DNA of 43,500 nucleotides from Chrysomallon squamiferum (GCA_012295275.1 CM022677.1:9319634-9363133); one strand, 5' to 3'. Positions 9,290-19,220 are shown, counted from the first letter of the stretch. Notes: generated by a model not told the origin, from the sequence alone. A program made the numbers and translations.

Positions 9290-11536
9290 ACTAATTAAAA
9301 ATAACATAAATAAAACATTTTTAGAAATCCCCACAGAAGTGTGCTTTCAGGGGTTTATCCAACTTGCCTTTGAATCATTTATAAATTATTCAAATCAAAA
9401 TAAAATTAAACTAAGTGAAAAACTCTTGAAAAAAAAGATAAAAAACCCAAACTAATATTTAAATTTTTTAGAAATAAAATGAAAAAGTAATAATAACTGA
9501 CACTATATAATCAATTAATACTCACTAGTTAAATAATATTCCATATAAATTATTCTATTCAGGCACCTGGCAAGTACTTGAACCTTTTACAATTGGCAGT
9601 AACCATGGACTCAAAACACAGAATGTTAAGAAATCAAACACTCTTTTTATATTACTGTATTTCTGTAAACCAGTCATAAAATAATATAATTTTCCATGAT
9701 CATGTGTAGTTATTAAGCAAATATTTAGCTTATGAAATCACAAATTTGGAAACATTTTATTTTATCTTCTTATCATGTCTTGAAATATAGCTCATGAAAA
9801 TCACTAATTTAGATATCATTTCATAATTCTTACCAAGTTATGAAAGGAAAATCACAAATATAGAAATATTTCACAATATTCTACCTTATTTGAAATGAGA
9901 ATACATTCAGAAAGAGTATATAGTAACTGTCACTGTTGCATAAAATATTGTATTAATATTTAGGTTAAACATCAGGTAAAAGGTGACATGTGGAAATGAA
10001 CCAAGTTTCATTGATCTATCAAACAATATCTGTGTGTCAATGAGTCAGTGGCTTTGTCAAAATCAATAGTGCCACAAAAAGAAGAAACCTTCAAGGTAAG
10101 TTCAGACTCTTGTCTAAGTAGAATATGAATGAATGAATGATGTTCTGCTTAGGCAACAAACATGCAATGCTCTACAACTGTCATAAACTTATCATTAAAA
10201 TAGAATCTCAGTATCTGCTTTTCACCATTGTTATCTTTCAGAGAAAACAAGCTGCCAAGTCTGATACCAAGGGAGCTGAGGATTGATTGTATTACCTCCA
10301 GTAAGAATGCTACCTGAGAGCTACAGCTGGTTCTTTTCATTAGAAGCATTGTGTGACACTCACTGAAACATAACAATGTCTTAGTCATGCTCAAACTGAG
10401 AGACAGGAAGTAATCAAATTATATTAAGAAAATAACTTTCAATCGCTAAAATTTTCAAACTGTTGGATCAAAAGATTATCTAGCTTATTGCATTAAAAAA
10501 ATATATGTTTACTACATCAAAATTTTAATGCTATGCTGTCATGTACAAGAAAAGTATTAAGTGTTAAAATTACTATTATCTAGCATTAACTGAATCGTCA
10601 CATTATTTCTCAAATATCCAGGCAAAAGATTTATCAACTTGAAAACTCAAGTACGTCAATATAACTGCAGAGTCTGAAGATGAATTATAATAATTACACC
10701 ATCATCATGTGACTAAAAACTTCCTTTGAAACACACTTCTAAAATTCCTCCTGAGCAAAAAAAAAAATTTATATTAAATTTATATCACATCACGTACCAT
10801 CAATACATTTTTTCTCAATGGAATCCCAGTGTGAAAGCAGTAATATGACTTTGGCTGATTTCTGTCTGCTTGTTGAAGAAACAATTTTATCTTTCACATA
10901 AACATCAACAGGAATAATGGATCCACTTTCAATAATATCATGAACTACATTTGCAATACTTTGCCGTTTTAAATTATGTGGATAAAAGTCAAGTATTTGG
11001 TTGGCTTCATCTGAATGATGGTATTGTTTTTCTTGTATATTCCTGTTTTCTGCTGGATCATTCAGTCTCAGTAAATCAGACTCTGTAACTGTCTGATCAC
11101 TAGAAAAGCTAACATCTGAAGAATCAATTTGTCTTCTACTGCCAGGTTCAGTTTCAGCTACATCAAATCCAGAAGAAAATTTAATTTGTGAATTATTAAT
11201 TAACTTAACAATTTCAAACATTTTTTCATTTTTGTTTGAAACAGCATCAACTAAATCAACTACATTTGATTTGTTGTCCTCTGCCTGAGATGAACTTGAA
11301 TCTAAAACCACTGTAATTTCATCACTTAGCTTTGATCTATGACATAAATCATCATCTTCTACACAGCAGCTTTTTAATTCTTCTGTGAGATTTTGTGATT
11401 TTGTAGTTTCTAAAGTAACAAGAGGTCCTGACATTACTTCTGAAAATCTTTCACTTCTCCTATCAGTGGCAGATCCTACCACCACAGACAGAATGTCAGT
11501 ATTTGAAACTGTTTGTTTTTCTATCGTTTTGGCCAT
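226..11536 (-). CDS. ARM-TIR protein, long form (12 coding exons, 845 aa)
   Basis: Predicted intracellular TIR-domain protein related in layout to SARM1-type ARM-TIR proteins. Coding exons in transcript order: 11536-10798, 6196-5822, 5576-5446, 5100-5020, 4792-4694, 4372-4261, 3913-3780, 3538-3289, 2380-2286, 1503-1362, 926-714, 392-226. All have AG acceptors and GT donors, phases match at every junction, and the lengths sum to 2538 nt, giving 845 codons plus TAG. Residues about 1-180 are Ser/Thr/Asp-rich and probably disordered, 185-245 are CARD-like, about 370-640 hold ARM-type helical repeats, and 649-778 are TIR. The ATG at 11536 follows an in-frame TAA and has G at +4. No signal peptide or TM segment is visible. 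TIR domains with the catalytic Glu can cleave NAD+, so NADase activity is an inference. Two SAM domains, present in SARM1 between ARM and TIR, are absent here. The exon chain is firm; function is moderate. Confidence 0.85.
714..2380 (-). CDS. ARM-TIR gene exons 9-11: TIR domain
   Basis: Exons 2380-2286, 1503-1362 and 926-714 encode residues 641-790. The TIR fold is visible in order: strand A HIFISYSWSD, helix A QQAKEILNKLK, strand B EGYSVWIDIE, BB loop QMGGST, then AAVVLVCMSEKY (strand C), NCRTEAEYTF (helix C), YIPLMM (strand D) and KLFFDFSG with a final helix. The acidic position needed for NAD+ cleavage in SARM1 and plant TIRs falls in helix C. E720 or E722 after Cys717 is the candidate, so the domain is not obviously dead. 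Length, about 130 residues, is normal for a TIR. The split of TIR over three exons is phase-consistent (0, 1, 1). Confidence 0.9.
966..1066. repeat. (AAT)n / (GAT)n microsatellite tract
   Basis: Trinucleotide tract mixing AAT and GATGAT runs, in the intron just upstream of the acceptor of ARM-TIR exon 11 (926). In the transcript it is U/A-rich and ends about 40 bases before the AG, so it overlaps the likely branch region. Confidence 0.9.
2146..2210. repeat. (AAT)n / (AAAT)n microsatellite
   Basis: About 65 bases of AAT units merging into AAAT units, in the intron between ARM-TIR exons 9 and 10. No coding content was seen elsewhere in this 780-bp intron. Confidence 0.9.
2403..2592. repeat. 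AAAT/AAAC-rich tract ending in (GAAA)n
   Basis: Low-complexity run of AAAT and AAAC units followed by about seven GAAA units (to 2592), in the intron upstream of ARM-TIR exon 9. In the transcript it makes a long pyrimidine-rich stretch, which begins about 20 bases from the acceptor at 2381. Confidence 0.85.
3129..3240. repeat. Compound (GT)n microsatellite
   Basis: About 110 bases of GT units interrupted at 3173-3188. It lies in the intron about 50 bases past the splice donor of ARM-TIR exon 8 (3289|3288). The transcribed strand reads (CA)n. Confidence 0.95.
3289..5576 (-). CDS. ARM-TIR gene exons 3-8: armadillo-type repeat block
   Basis: Six exons (5576-5446, 5100-5020, 4792-4694, 4372-4261, 3913-3780, 3538-3289) encode residues about 372-640. 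The last one shows two clear ARM-type units. One starts at EEGAIPLFMKMLLHDD and contains AARCIWTLSFD; the next runs from FDNLVPTLEKLSE to NASGALWILKGE. The Gly-Ala-Ile/Leu-Pro start, the three-helix spacing and the Asn/Cys-x-x-x-Ala-x-x-x-L helix are typical of armadillo repeats. Earlier exons contain YVIKASMSILHNIARNPVAK, another ARM-like helix pair. In SARM1 the ARM solenoid holds the TIR domain inactive; a similar role here is inference. Exon 4 (5100-5020) ends inside a tandem repeat. Confidence 0.85.
4857..5046. repeat. About 43-bp tandem repeat overlapping exon 4 and its donor
   Basis: Four to five copies with spacing of 42 to 44 bases. The first (5012-5046) includes the last 27 bases of coding exon 4 and its GTTAGT donor. 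The others (4971-5011, 4927-4970, 4885-4926 and a partial at 4857-4884) lie in the following intron. Shared core on the plus strand is TGTACTGCACTGAGATAAA and ATATTAATACTAAC. Some intronic copies keep the GTTAGT donor word and the TTATCTCAG acceptor-like word. Confidence 0.85.
5822..6196 (-). CDS. ARM-TIR gene exon 2: Gln/Ser-rich linker then helical segment
   Basis: Exon of 375 nt, acceptor TTTCTCAG before 6196, donor GCAG|GTCAGT after 5822, entered in phase 1 and left in phase 1. The first about 60 residues are Ser/Thr/Gln/Asn-rich, low complexity, and probably a flexible linker. The last about 60, from HLPIEDVVEKAKAIVSELDK to DAIAEAGYAG, are helical, with the spacing expected at the start of an alpha-solenoid. 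This is the convergence point for both candidate first exons. No motif identifies a binding partner. Confidence 0.85.
6197..7695. other. ARM-TIR intron 1, left part: no gene seen
   Basis: No spliceable coding segment was found. The stretch 6480-7000 is somewhat less AT-rich than the rest and could hold an old repeat or a regulatory element, but I recognise nothing in it. At 7250-7400 there is an AAAT/AAAC-rich low-complexity run. Confidence 0.5.
7696..8730. repeat. 40-bp minisatellite with two unit flavours, about 27 copies
   Basis: Tandem array in ARM-TIR intron 1. All units share CATTAGCAAATCTTAT-like starts and AGATATTTTA ends. The middle is either TCAGTCAGCAGTAA (flavour A) or TGTGCTGCAGTAA (flavour B). 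Units 1-8 are A-like, with GCAAATGTTAT in the first ones and two 37-38 base deletion variants. Units 9-14 are B. From about 8216 on, the two flavours interleave. The last unit decays at about 8730. Confidence 0.95.
9248..9290. repeat. (AAAT)n microsatellite
   Basis: About 43 bases of perfect AAAT units in ARM-TIR intron 1. The flanking 8731-9720 is AT-rich and shows no supported gene. Confidence 0.95.
9728..9890. repeat. Degenerate about 55-bp triple repeat
   Basis: Three diverged copies of a segment resembling CTTATGAAATCACAAATTT followed by GAAACATTTTAT-like sequence, beginning near 9728, 9787 and 9836. It is intronic and has no coding content. Confidence 0.5.
10149..10394 (-). other. Unidentified open segment within ARM-TIR intron 1
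   Basis: Open stretch of 81 codons in a patch less AT-rich than its surroundings. It has two good acceptor-like sites near its 5' end (CTGTCTCTCAG and ATGTTTCAG). Internal donor-like words (CTCAG|GTAGCA, GGAG|GTAATA) exist. The phase of the upstream acceptor does not fit a join from either candidate first exon. The peptide, with segments such as LEVIQSILSSLGIRLGSLF and LRFYFNDKFMTVVEH, matches no family that I recognise. It could be a decayed exon or an old repeat. Confidence 0.2.
10798..11536 (-). CDS. First coding exon of the ARM-TIR long form, with CARD-like end
   Basis: Exon of 739 nt encoding 246 residues plus one base, ending in the strong donor G|GTACGT. The first 180 residues are rich in Ser, Asp, Glu and Thr and look unstructured. 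Residues about 185-245 form an amphipathic helical block: a helix around IANVVHDIIESGSI, then VDVYVKDKIVS, then SRQKSAKVILLLSHW. The pattern of hydrophobics, followed by T/S-x-R-Q-x-x-A and a Leu-rich helix, resembles helices 2 to 5 of CARD domains such as that of Apaf-1. A sixth helix is not evident, so the domain may be partial or highly diverged. Neighbours: a 4.6-kb intron with the 40-bp minisatellite separates it from exon 2. The exon is confident; the CARD-like call is tentative. Confidence 0.75.
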
Positions 11537-12499
11537 AGAGAAAAATACATATAGTTATTGGGACAGCTGTTTCATGTCAAGCTTCAGTGATCTTTGCAAA
11601 CTATTATGCCAATGCACAATACAGTATATATATACATATATATATATTATGAAAATGTATTGTTTATGTCACTGAACTCACTCAAAACCATTAGACAGTC
11701 TAATAAACTACTCCAGTAAAAGCAAGTTCCTGTAGAAAAAACTTGTTAAGTACACAAACATTGATCCCAAAAAACAACTCTCCTCTCAAAATTTCAGGAA
11801 AAACTATTTATTTAACTTTTCCATAAAAAAACACTCAGATAACTCTAGCAATGAGCAGACTTGCAGACTATTAACCACTTGTTGACAAATACATTCCACA
11901 CTGCTTCAAAACATGACTTGAATCAACCAAGCAAACAAATACTATAAAGTCTATCTGACAAGCCCTGTTTGTACAAAATGACACACAATTATTCCAACAG
12001 CTTAACAAATTATGAAAATATTACCATCAATTAACATGAATTGCCTAAGTGTACATTAAAGAGACAAACACTAGAGTATTTTGTTGACTGACTAAAATAT
12101 CAGCCAGAATAAACAGCATATTCCCCCAGAGTCTCACCTTTGTTGAGATGTACACTACGTCCATTATCAGTGTCCAGCAATTTATGATTGTCAGAAATAT
12201 AGCTCTATGTAGTAATATGATCACAATCCCTAGACCATTCATACCATCAAGGGAAAACAATAACTGCAAGTTTTATAAGCCATCACCACAGAAATGATTG
12301 ACAACTGGAAATAAGCCAATTCCTATACCAGCTGTTGGTGTCAAAACTAACTATGTTCCAATGAACAGCCTTTGTTTAGTAAATTCAAACAAAATATAAC
12401 TAGTATTATGGAAATAATCAATTTGTTATTTGCTTTAGTGATACACATATTTTACACACACATATACAAACATACAAAATCACAAGCAAAAGATGTATG

Positions 12500-12558
12500 T
12501 GTGTATGAATGTGTGTGTATGTGTATGTGTAAGTTTTGTGTGTGTGTGTTTTGGCATG

Positions 12559-12610
<52 letters not shown>

Positions 12611-12630
12611 CACACACAAACACACAGACA
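12500..12630. repeat. Facing (GT)n and (CA)n tracts
   Basis: GT-rich run (12500-12550), a short spacer with CATGTATATATAC, then a CA run (12565-12630). The two tracts are complementary and could fold into a hairpin. A further CA-rich run is at 12762-12835. Confidence 0.85.
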
Positions 12631-13739
12631 TATATATATATTTCATTATCAAAAATTGCATTGATTAATCATTAAAAAAAACTTTAACATAAATAAATAA
12701 TAAAGAAAATGTTTTATAATAAATCAAGATTTTCAATTTTTTTATAGAATGGTTTATAGAATGCACACACACATACGCACACATACACATACACACACAG
12801 ACATACATATATATATATTTTAAATACATCACACACACTAATATTTGCACACAGAAATACACACACTATTTTAAAAACAGCACCTCTTGCTCTATTGCAT
12901 TCTCTGAAGATATATCCAAACATTCCAGGTTTCCATGAGCACAATTCAGTAATGATGGATACAAAAAGTAAAAACAATATTTGTACAGCACACCATTGAA
13001 GAATCATAATCATCCTCACAAGATACTCAAAAACTCTCCTAGAAATATTTATATATATTTTTTTTTTTTTTCAAAATTTATAATTTTCATTTTTAAAAAA
13101 CTTTTCACATTTTATTCATGTATTAATTAACCATATAGAAGTTGCTATGGAAAGGGAGTGCACATCAATCAAATATTTTCTCCAAGGGATACCATTAGAA
13201 AAAGTTTAAAAACTTCTGCTCAGCAGGGATCACTTATTCCTATCTCCTTGGGTGAGATACTTGAAATTATGTACAAGCTAATTTATCATCTTCCTGAAAA
13301 TGCTCTACAAAAATATTGAATTCAATAAGGCATCTGAAAAGGACTATGAAATACTGTCAATAAATCTGAATAAAGACATCTTATCTGTGAAAAGATAAGT
13401 CTCAATGATTTTTTATATCATAACTAAGAGATAAAGGCAATATAAATAAAACATTACACATCCTGCTCATTTGTTCTGGCAGACAGCATAACAAGATGAA
13501 TTGGTTATTAACTACAAGAGGAAAATTATTAATATTTGCAATGAATGACCTAAATTCTAAGTCATGTAAGTGACCCCCAGGGATGTATGGTTTGCTGTGA
13601 AATAGTTTCAATATCACATCCTGCTGATCAATGAAGTACATAAAAACAAGACTACATTATTTTATCAGTTTTAATATCAAACAGATTAGCAGACATCAAG
13701 ACTCTGTTTCATCTGTATAAGTAAAATTTACGTGTTTAC

Positions 13740-13828
13740 CTTATATAAACTACAATGGTTGTGTGGAAACACAATTTTGGAAATCAAATTATTGTTTATG
13801 TAGTCTTTTGACATCGGTTTTGACGTCA
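13740..13828 (-). promoter_or_regulatory. Possible core promoter: full CRE and TATA-like box
   Basis: TGACGTCA, the full palindromic CREB/ATF site, is at 13821-13828. Reading the minus strand, TATATAAG is at 13747-13740, about 75 bases further on. The order and spacing suit a promoter transcribing leftwards toward the ARM-TIR first exon at 11536, with an untranslated exon in between. An alternative donor-like GAG|GTAAGC at 13859 fits a spliced leader exon. No transcript evidence is available. Confidence 0.25.
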
Positions 13829-15493
13829 ACATTTAGTAACGTTAAGACTATATGCTTACCTCAAAACCAAGGTCAAAGTAAGGATTATAGGCATGCCCTA
13901 TAGCAAATATATATCATGAATTAGGGCCTTTAGTCTTCAGTTGCAGCTCAATAGCTTTTGCTTTGAGATTGTGTGCTTCCATTATTTTATAGTGTTGATG
14001 CTTTTATGTGCATATTTTTTATTATATCCTATCCAATATGGTGCCCAAGAAAACAAAAAGTGAAAGCAATAATGCTGGTGGAAAGTATATATGTATAGCA
14101 TAGAGGTTAAGAAAGAAATAACTGCAAAACATGAAAGTGGATTAGTGTGTCTGACACACTTTGGTTTATGTACAGTTCGGTTTACGAATCAAGTTCTGGA
14201 ATGAATCAAGTTCATAACTTGAAGATCCTCTGTACAGGTAAAAATGAATGCAATAATACCCATTAAAATCAAAGCAAATGCAATATATTTATATGCTATG
14301 TTATTATTCCGTAATTTATAATAATATTTTCATTTAATATATATTCATGTTATCATTTCCATAAATAAGCTGGTTGGACTGATAACAAAACATTTTATTC
14401 TTCAAATATACAATGTGCCAATTTCTAAATAAATATCTTTTAACACAGACGTTTTTATCACATAATGTGCACATCTAACTTTTATCATCATTCCAACAAA
14501 GTGAAAACTTTGCCATTTTATAAATAATTAGTTTGCTTATAATTACAGGTCTTATTAATATTCAGAATATTCAAAACCATATACTCTGTAATTAAACATT
14601 TTTGTACAAACTGAATCAACATTATTCTGTGGATTCTTTTCTTCAAAGTCTTATTCTTGCTTTTCCCTTTCAAAGAGTCATTTATTATTTTATTACATTA
14701 CCAACACAGTCACATCTGACCTTTCAAAATACCATGTACTTGCAAAATATTTCTCAATAATGACATAACAACACAGAAATATTCACAATTTAACAATTAC
14801 CCAAAAATTTCCCTTTGTAAGTTAGCATAATTATGTCAAATAACACACATGCAAAGACATAATTAACTGTTCTAATTCAGTCCTGTAGGTTTTTTTAATT
14901 TATCCAGAACTGAACATTTATTTTTTAAATTTCAACTAATCTTTTCCCATGAATTAAAAAATAAAAATGCTTTGATGTTATACATTAATAACAATTAGTA
15001 AATTAATAAATCCATTTCAAAAAAATAATATTCAAAAAGAATGAGTTATTTTGGAAAGACAAAGCTTTTTTATTAATAAATAGAAATGAATATTTCTCAA
15101 AATATAGAAAATTCATCCTTAGCAGCTAACTTAATAAATACACTTACAGAATTCTGAAGTTTATGTTTGAAGATCAGTCCTAGGCTTAAAAAAATATTCA
15201 TCATGTAAAGTATTTAATAATTTAAGTAATTCTGAACAGTTAGGTTTAACAAAACTACTAATTAGAAAAGATGATGATTTTGCTATTTTATTAGCAAAAT
15301 ATCAAAGTTTATTTTATTTCTTTATGTTTTTTAATGGCTTGTCTGAGCTATTCCAATCACTTTAACCCTTCAAAACTTTAGATTTTGAGCATTAAATCAT
15401 TAACCTACCACCCATTTGTACATTTGGGAAAGATATATATGTTTTGAAATAGTTATGTAAACAAGATAATAATGTTGATAATAACCTACTTAC

Positions 15494-15527
15494 CCTGTAA
15501 GGCACTGTCTGAGAATGAATCACTCAT
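15494..15527 (-). CDS. Candidate alternative first coding exon of the ARM-TIR gene
   Basis: A short open segment starts with ATG at 15527 and encodes MSDSFSDSALQ plus one base, ending at the consensus donor G|GTAAGT (15494|15493). The ATG has A at -3, and an in-frame TAA lies three codons upstream, so it can only be an initiating exon. Its phase (one base left over) is the same as that of the 11536-10798 exon. It would therefore splice directly to exon 2 at 6196, recreating the same Asp codon, and give a 610-residue form without the disordered and CARD-like N-terminus. Codon content is short, so chance is possible; the combination of stop, start context, donor and phase makes it credible. Confidence 0.45.
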
Positions 15528-16029
15528 GATGAATTATCCACTAACACAACAGATTTTCTAGCACTGTGATATACTTAACTAACTACTTTAAACATCTATG
15601 AATACTTTTTCACATAAGTAAAAACTAGTAAAATGATAAAAAGTATTTCTAATCAAATACAGTTCATCATTTAACATCCTAACACAAACAGGTATCCAAA
15701 TACATATCTCAAATGTATGATATAAATTTCTATCAGTTTATAAATAAATATATTAAATAAATCTGTGGCAGATTACAAACAATGATAGATGCCTGGCAGC
15801 CAATTCTGAGCTGATAGCAAACTGAAGAATGGCTCAGGTTTTACAACAGCATTTAGAGAATTAATATCCAATCTGTTTCATTGATAAACTGCAAGCTAGT
15901 CACGTCCACTCGGCACATCTCACATTCCTCAGAGAGACCTAACTGATGATGCTGCAAACATTTCATACGTACTTGTGAAATCCAAGTAAAAAAAAGAAAT
16001 CCCAGAATATTTAATCCTCAGTCTTATTA

Positions 16030-16650
16030 TATTATTTTAATAAACTTAGCTGTTGATAATTCCTGTATTGATTAATTTAAATTATTTTAATTGTAAACAT
16101 TCTCATGATTACATTAATTAAATAAACATAGCTAATGCTTGTATTAGTTAATTGTAATATGCTTTATATGTAAACGTTTCACATAAAATGATTTCATTAT
16201 TAAAATAAACTTAGCTATCACTGAAATTACTGTATTAATTAATAGTATTTTATTTCCAAATATTTCACATGAACTAATGATATCAGTATTTAATTTGAAA
16301 ATATGTTAACCAATTTGCACTTTCTTATAAAGAAGATAAAAAATAAATCATAAATTTCCCTGGAAATTAATAACTTAATGGTGATGATAAATAAATCTCA
16401 GCTCATCTTAATGATTCCTTATATGTAAACATTTCACATATAATACTTTCATTATTAAAATAAACTTAGCTATCACTGGAATTACTGTATTAATTAATAG
16501 TATTTTATATGTTAAAAATATGTTAACCAATTTGCACTCTTATAAAGAAGAAAAATGTAAATCATAAATTACCCTTGAAATTAATAACTTAATGCTGATG
16601 ATAAATATCTCTTGGCTCATCTTAATGATTCCTGACTGTCAGACTTGGTT
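16030..16650. repeat. Degenerate tandem duplication with AATAAACTTAGCT core
   Basis: The core AATAAACTTAGCT, followed after a short gap by CTGTATTAATTAAT, recurs near 16040, 16125, 16205 and 16460. The last two are part of a larger duplication of about 260 bp. In it, GTAAACATTTCACATA, GTTAACCAATTTGCACT and CTCATCTTAATGATTCCT segments are each present twice, in the same order. Confidence 0.75.
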
Positions 16651-17510
16651 CAGTCTGTTTGACTTTTGGCTTTTTAAGGAAATAAGAGAAATAAAATCAA
16701 TAGTTCTGATACTTGTAACATGAAATATGAACAGTAACATTAGAAATCCATTTTAGAAAATAGAGAAATAACAATATAATATGTAGTAGTAGTAATAATA
16801 ATAATAATAATAATAATTGACAGAGCTACATTCTTTTTAGTGAAGGAGTGGGTAGGCTTATAAAATATGGCATAAAACCAGTTTAGGATAAAATATTAAT
16901 AAAGTGAAAACAACATTTAGTATTCTTGAGACAAATCCCAGAATTGCATTGTTATCATTATTAATTCTCAAAAGGACCATTAACAAGCAACACTACAGCC
17001 GAAAATGTTGTCAGTAATTGTTGATGAAAACTGACATGGATAAGACAAAGGCAAATCAGGCTCTAGGTCTGAACATTTATTTTTTGAAAATCTCACCCAA
17101 TCTAGTTCTATGAATTAAAAAAAAATGAAAATAATTTTGATCCTGATAATAATCAGTAATTTAATTTTAAAAAAAAGGTTGTGAAAAATAAAATATATAA
17201 AGAATGTGAAGTTATTTTGGAATGAAATTAGAATTATTATTATTATTATTTTTTTATTTCTTAATATTTTTTTTTATAATAGAAATAAGTACTTCCCCAA
17301 AAAAGAAATGCAGCCTTAAAGATAGCTATGATTATTTTATTACACAAATATAAACTTGTAATGAAACATATCTAAGTTTAATGTTTATAATTTTTAAATT
17401 ATTCATAAAATGTTTTCATAGTTTTGGACAACAGCAGTTTTGCAGATGTCAGTAATAATTATAATCATACTGAGTAATTCATGGCTAAATGCATGTCTCT
17501 GAAGATAAAT

Positions 17511-17987
17511 GTAAAGCAATTATCAAAAATCACTGATGGCAGAATTCTCTAAATCTGGGCATTCCCTTTAATCATGCTTATTACTGCTTACGTCAAACAT
17601 TAACTGTCATCTGATAAGTAAATATAGATAGATAAATAGATAGATAAAAAAATAAATATAGATAGAATAATACAAAAAATAAAAATACATGTAACAGACA
17701 AAAAATAAATATTGATAAATAAACAGTAAATAAGTGTAGATAAATAAATAAATAAATATATAGGAAAATATAGAAAAATAAATAAATACAGATAGATAAA
17801 AAGAGAGAAAAATAAATATGTATCAATATAGATAAAAAAATAAATAACATTTATTGTAAAGCAATTATCAAAAATCACTGATGGGCAGAATTCTCTAAAT
17901 CTGGGCATTCCCTTTAATCATGCTTATTACTGCTTACGTCAAACATTAACTGTCATTTGATAAGTAAACATAGATAGATAGATAAAT
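17511..17987. repeat. Direct duplication with 345-bp period
   Basis: A segment of about 130 bases at 17511-17641 is repeated almost exactly at 17856-17987 (for example GGGCATTCCCTTTAATCATG in both). Between and after the copies is GATA/AAAT-rich low-complexity DNA running to about 18260. The few differences suggest a recent duplication. Confidence 0.9.
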
Positions 17988-19220
17988 AGAAAATAAATAA
18001 ATGTAGAAGATAGATAATTAAATATAGATACATAATAGATAGATAGATAGATAGGTAAATAAAAGAGATAAATAAATGAAAGCAATATATCAACATAGTT
18101 CAAAACAAACATAATAAATTAATTAATTAATAAATAAAGAGATTAGCTAGATTAATAAATGAAGGAGACCTTATTAACAAGTCAAAATAACAGGCAGCTC
18201 AAAAACAAATCACTAAAATAAATAAATAAATAACTAAATAAATAAATATACAAACAGCAATATACCTTATTAAGGAGTAGTACATCATCATAGCTAGTTC
18301 TGAAACAAATCGCTAGGGAATGAAAATATCAATTTTATTAATTGTGAGTCTCTAGTATCAGCTAATTTATTAATCATTTTTATCAGTCTGTGTGCCATAA
18401 ACCACACTGCACATGTAGAACCTTACATAGCAGTTTTATTGATTGCCTTACTTGACTGAAAAACTGTCCAAAATATTTTTTTTTTTAAATTGTGAGAAAG
18501 ATGTTAGTTAGGCAAGCATATACTGGTAATAACATAGGCAGAAGCTTTAAAACAGAAATTGTGAATGATTTAAAACTTACACAATCAATATGTCTGAATT
18601 ACATTTGTTTTTTTATTTATGTGTATCTTTTGTTTTCTTTTCTCACTTTAACGATATAGTTTTGTAACACCACCAATGTTTGTTACCAAATTAGAAAATC
18701 TTTTTCACCATCTAAATTACAGATATAACAAGTAGTCCACAATTCTATCAAAATTGAATTTGTTAGTAATTATTACTAAATAAACATATAAATTTACAGA
18801 AATCTGTGGATTTCTTTTCTTTTCTTTCTTTCTCTTCTTTTTTTAAAATATAATCTCTGCAAAATTAATATTAAATATGAAAAAAAAAAAAAAAATTCAA
18901 AACTTATGAATAGATAAATATCTTTGTCAAACAAAACAACTTCTAGTTAAAACAATTGTAATCAAAGAGAAATTTGAAACACTGTGCAACAATACACAAC
19001 CTTTGGAATAAAAGCTAGCCATAAAGGTTATAACAGATACAAATAACTGGAGATATAAGCAAACTGTGTATAGGTAGGTGGATATGCACTGGTGTTCATG
19101 TGTATGTACATGACAGATGATTATATTTATATATTAAGTAGTTTGTAATCAAACCCACTGTTTTTGTTTTTTTAGGAACACATAAAATTCTTCATATTTG
19201 ATTCCATAAAAGCCCAAATT

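Larger units (their letters stand above)
11537..15493. other. 5' flank of the ARM-TIR long form: no further coding exon seen
   Basis: Between the two candidate first exons I find no coding segment that I can support. Open frames at 12045-12269 and 13402-13641 (minus) are short, lack usable splice borders and show no family motif. The region holds the CA/GT repeats at 12500-12850 and a possible CRE plus TATA arrangement at 13740-13828. Untranslated first exons are possible but not determinable here. Confidence 0.5.

Noticed and set aside
12045-12269. Hydrophobic minus-strand open frame upstream of the ARM-TIR exon
   Set aside because: No matching splice sites, no motif, and its composition is as expected of AT-rich DNA.
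12372-12862. Several His/Thr- and Cys/Val-rich open frames on both strands
   Set aside because: All are readings of (CA)n and (GT)n repeats.
17593-17908. Leu/Tyr/Phe-rich frames that look like multi-pass membrane proteins
   Set aside because: They come from GATA/AAAT low-complexity DNA, and hydrophobic residues follow from AT-rich codons only.
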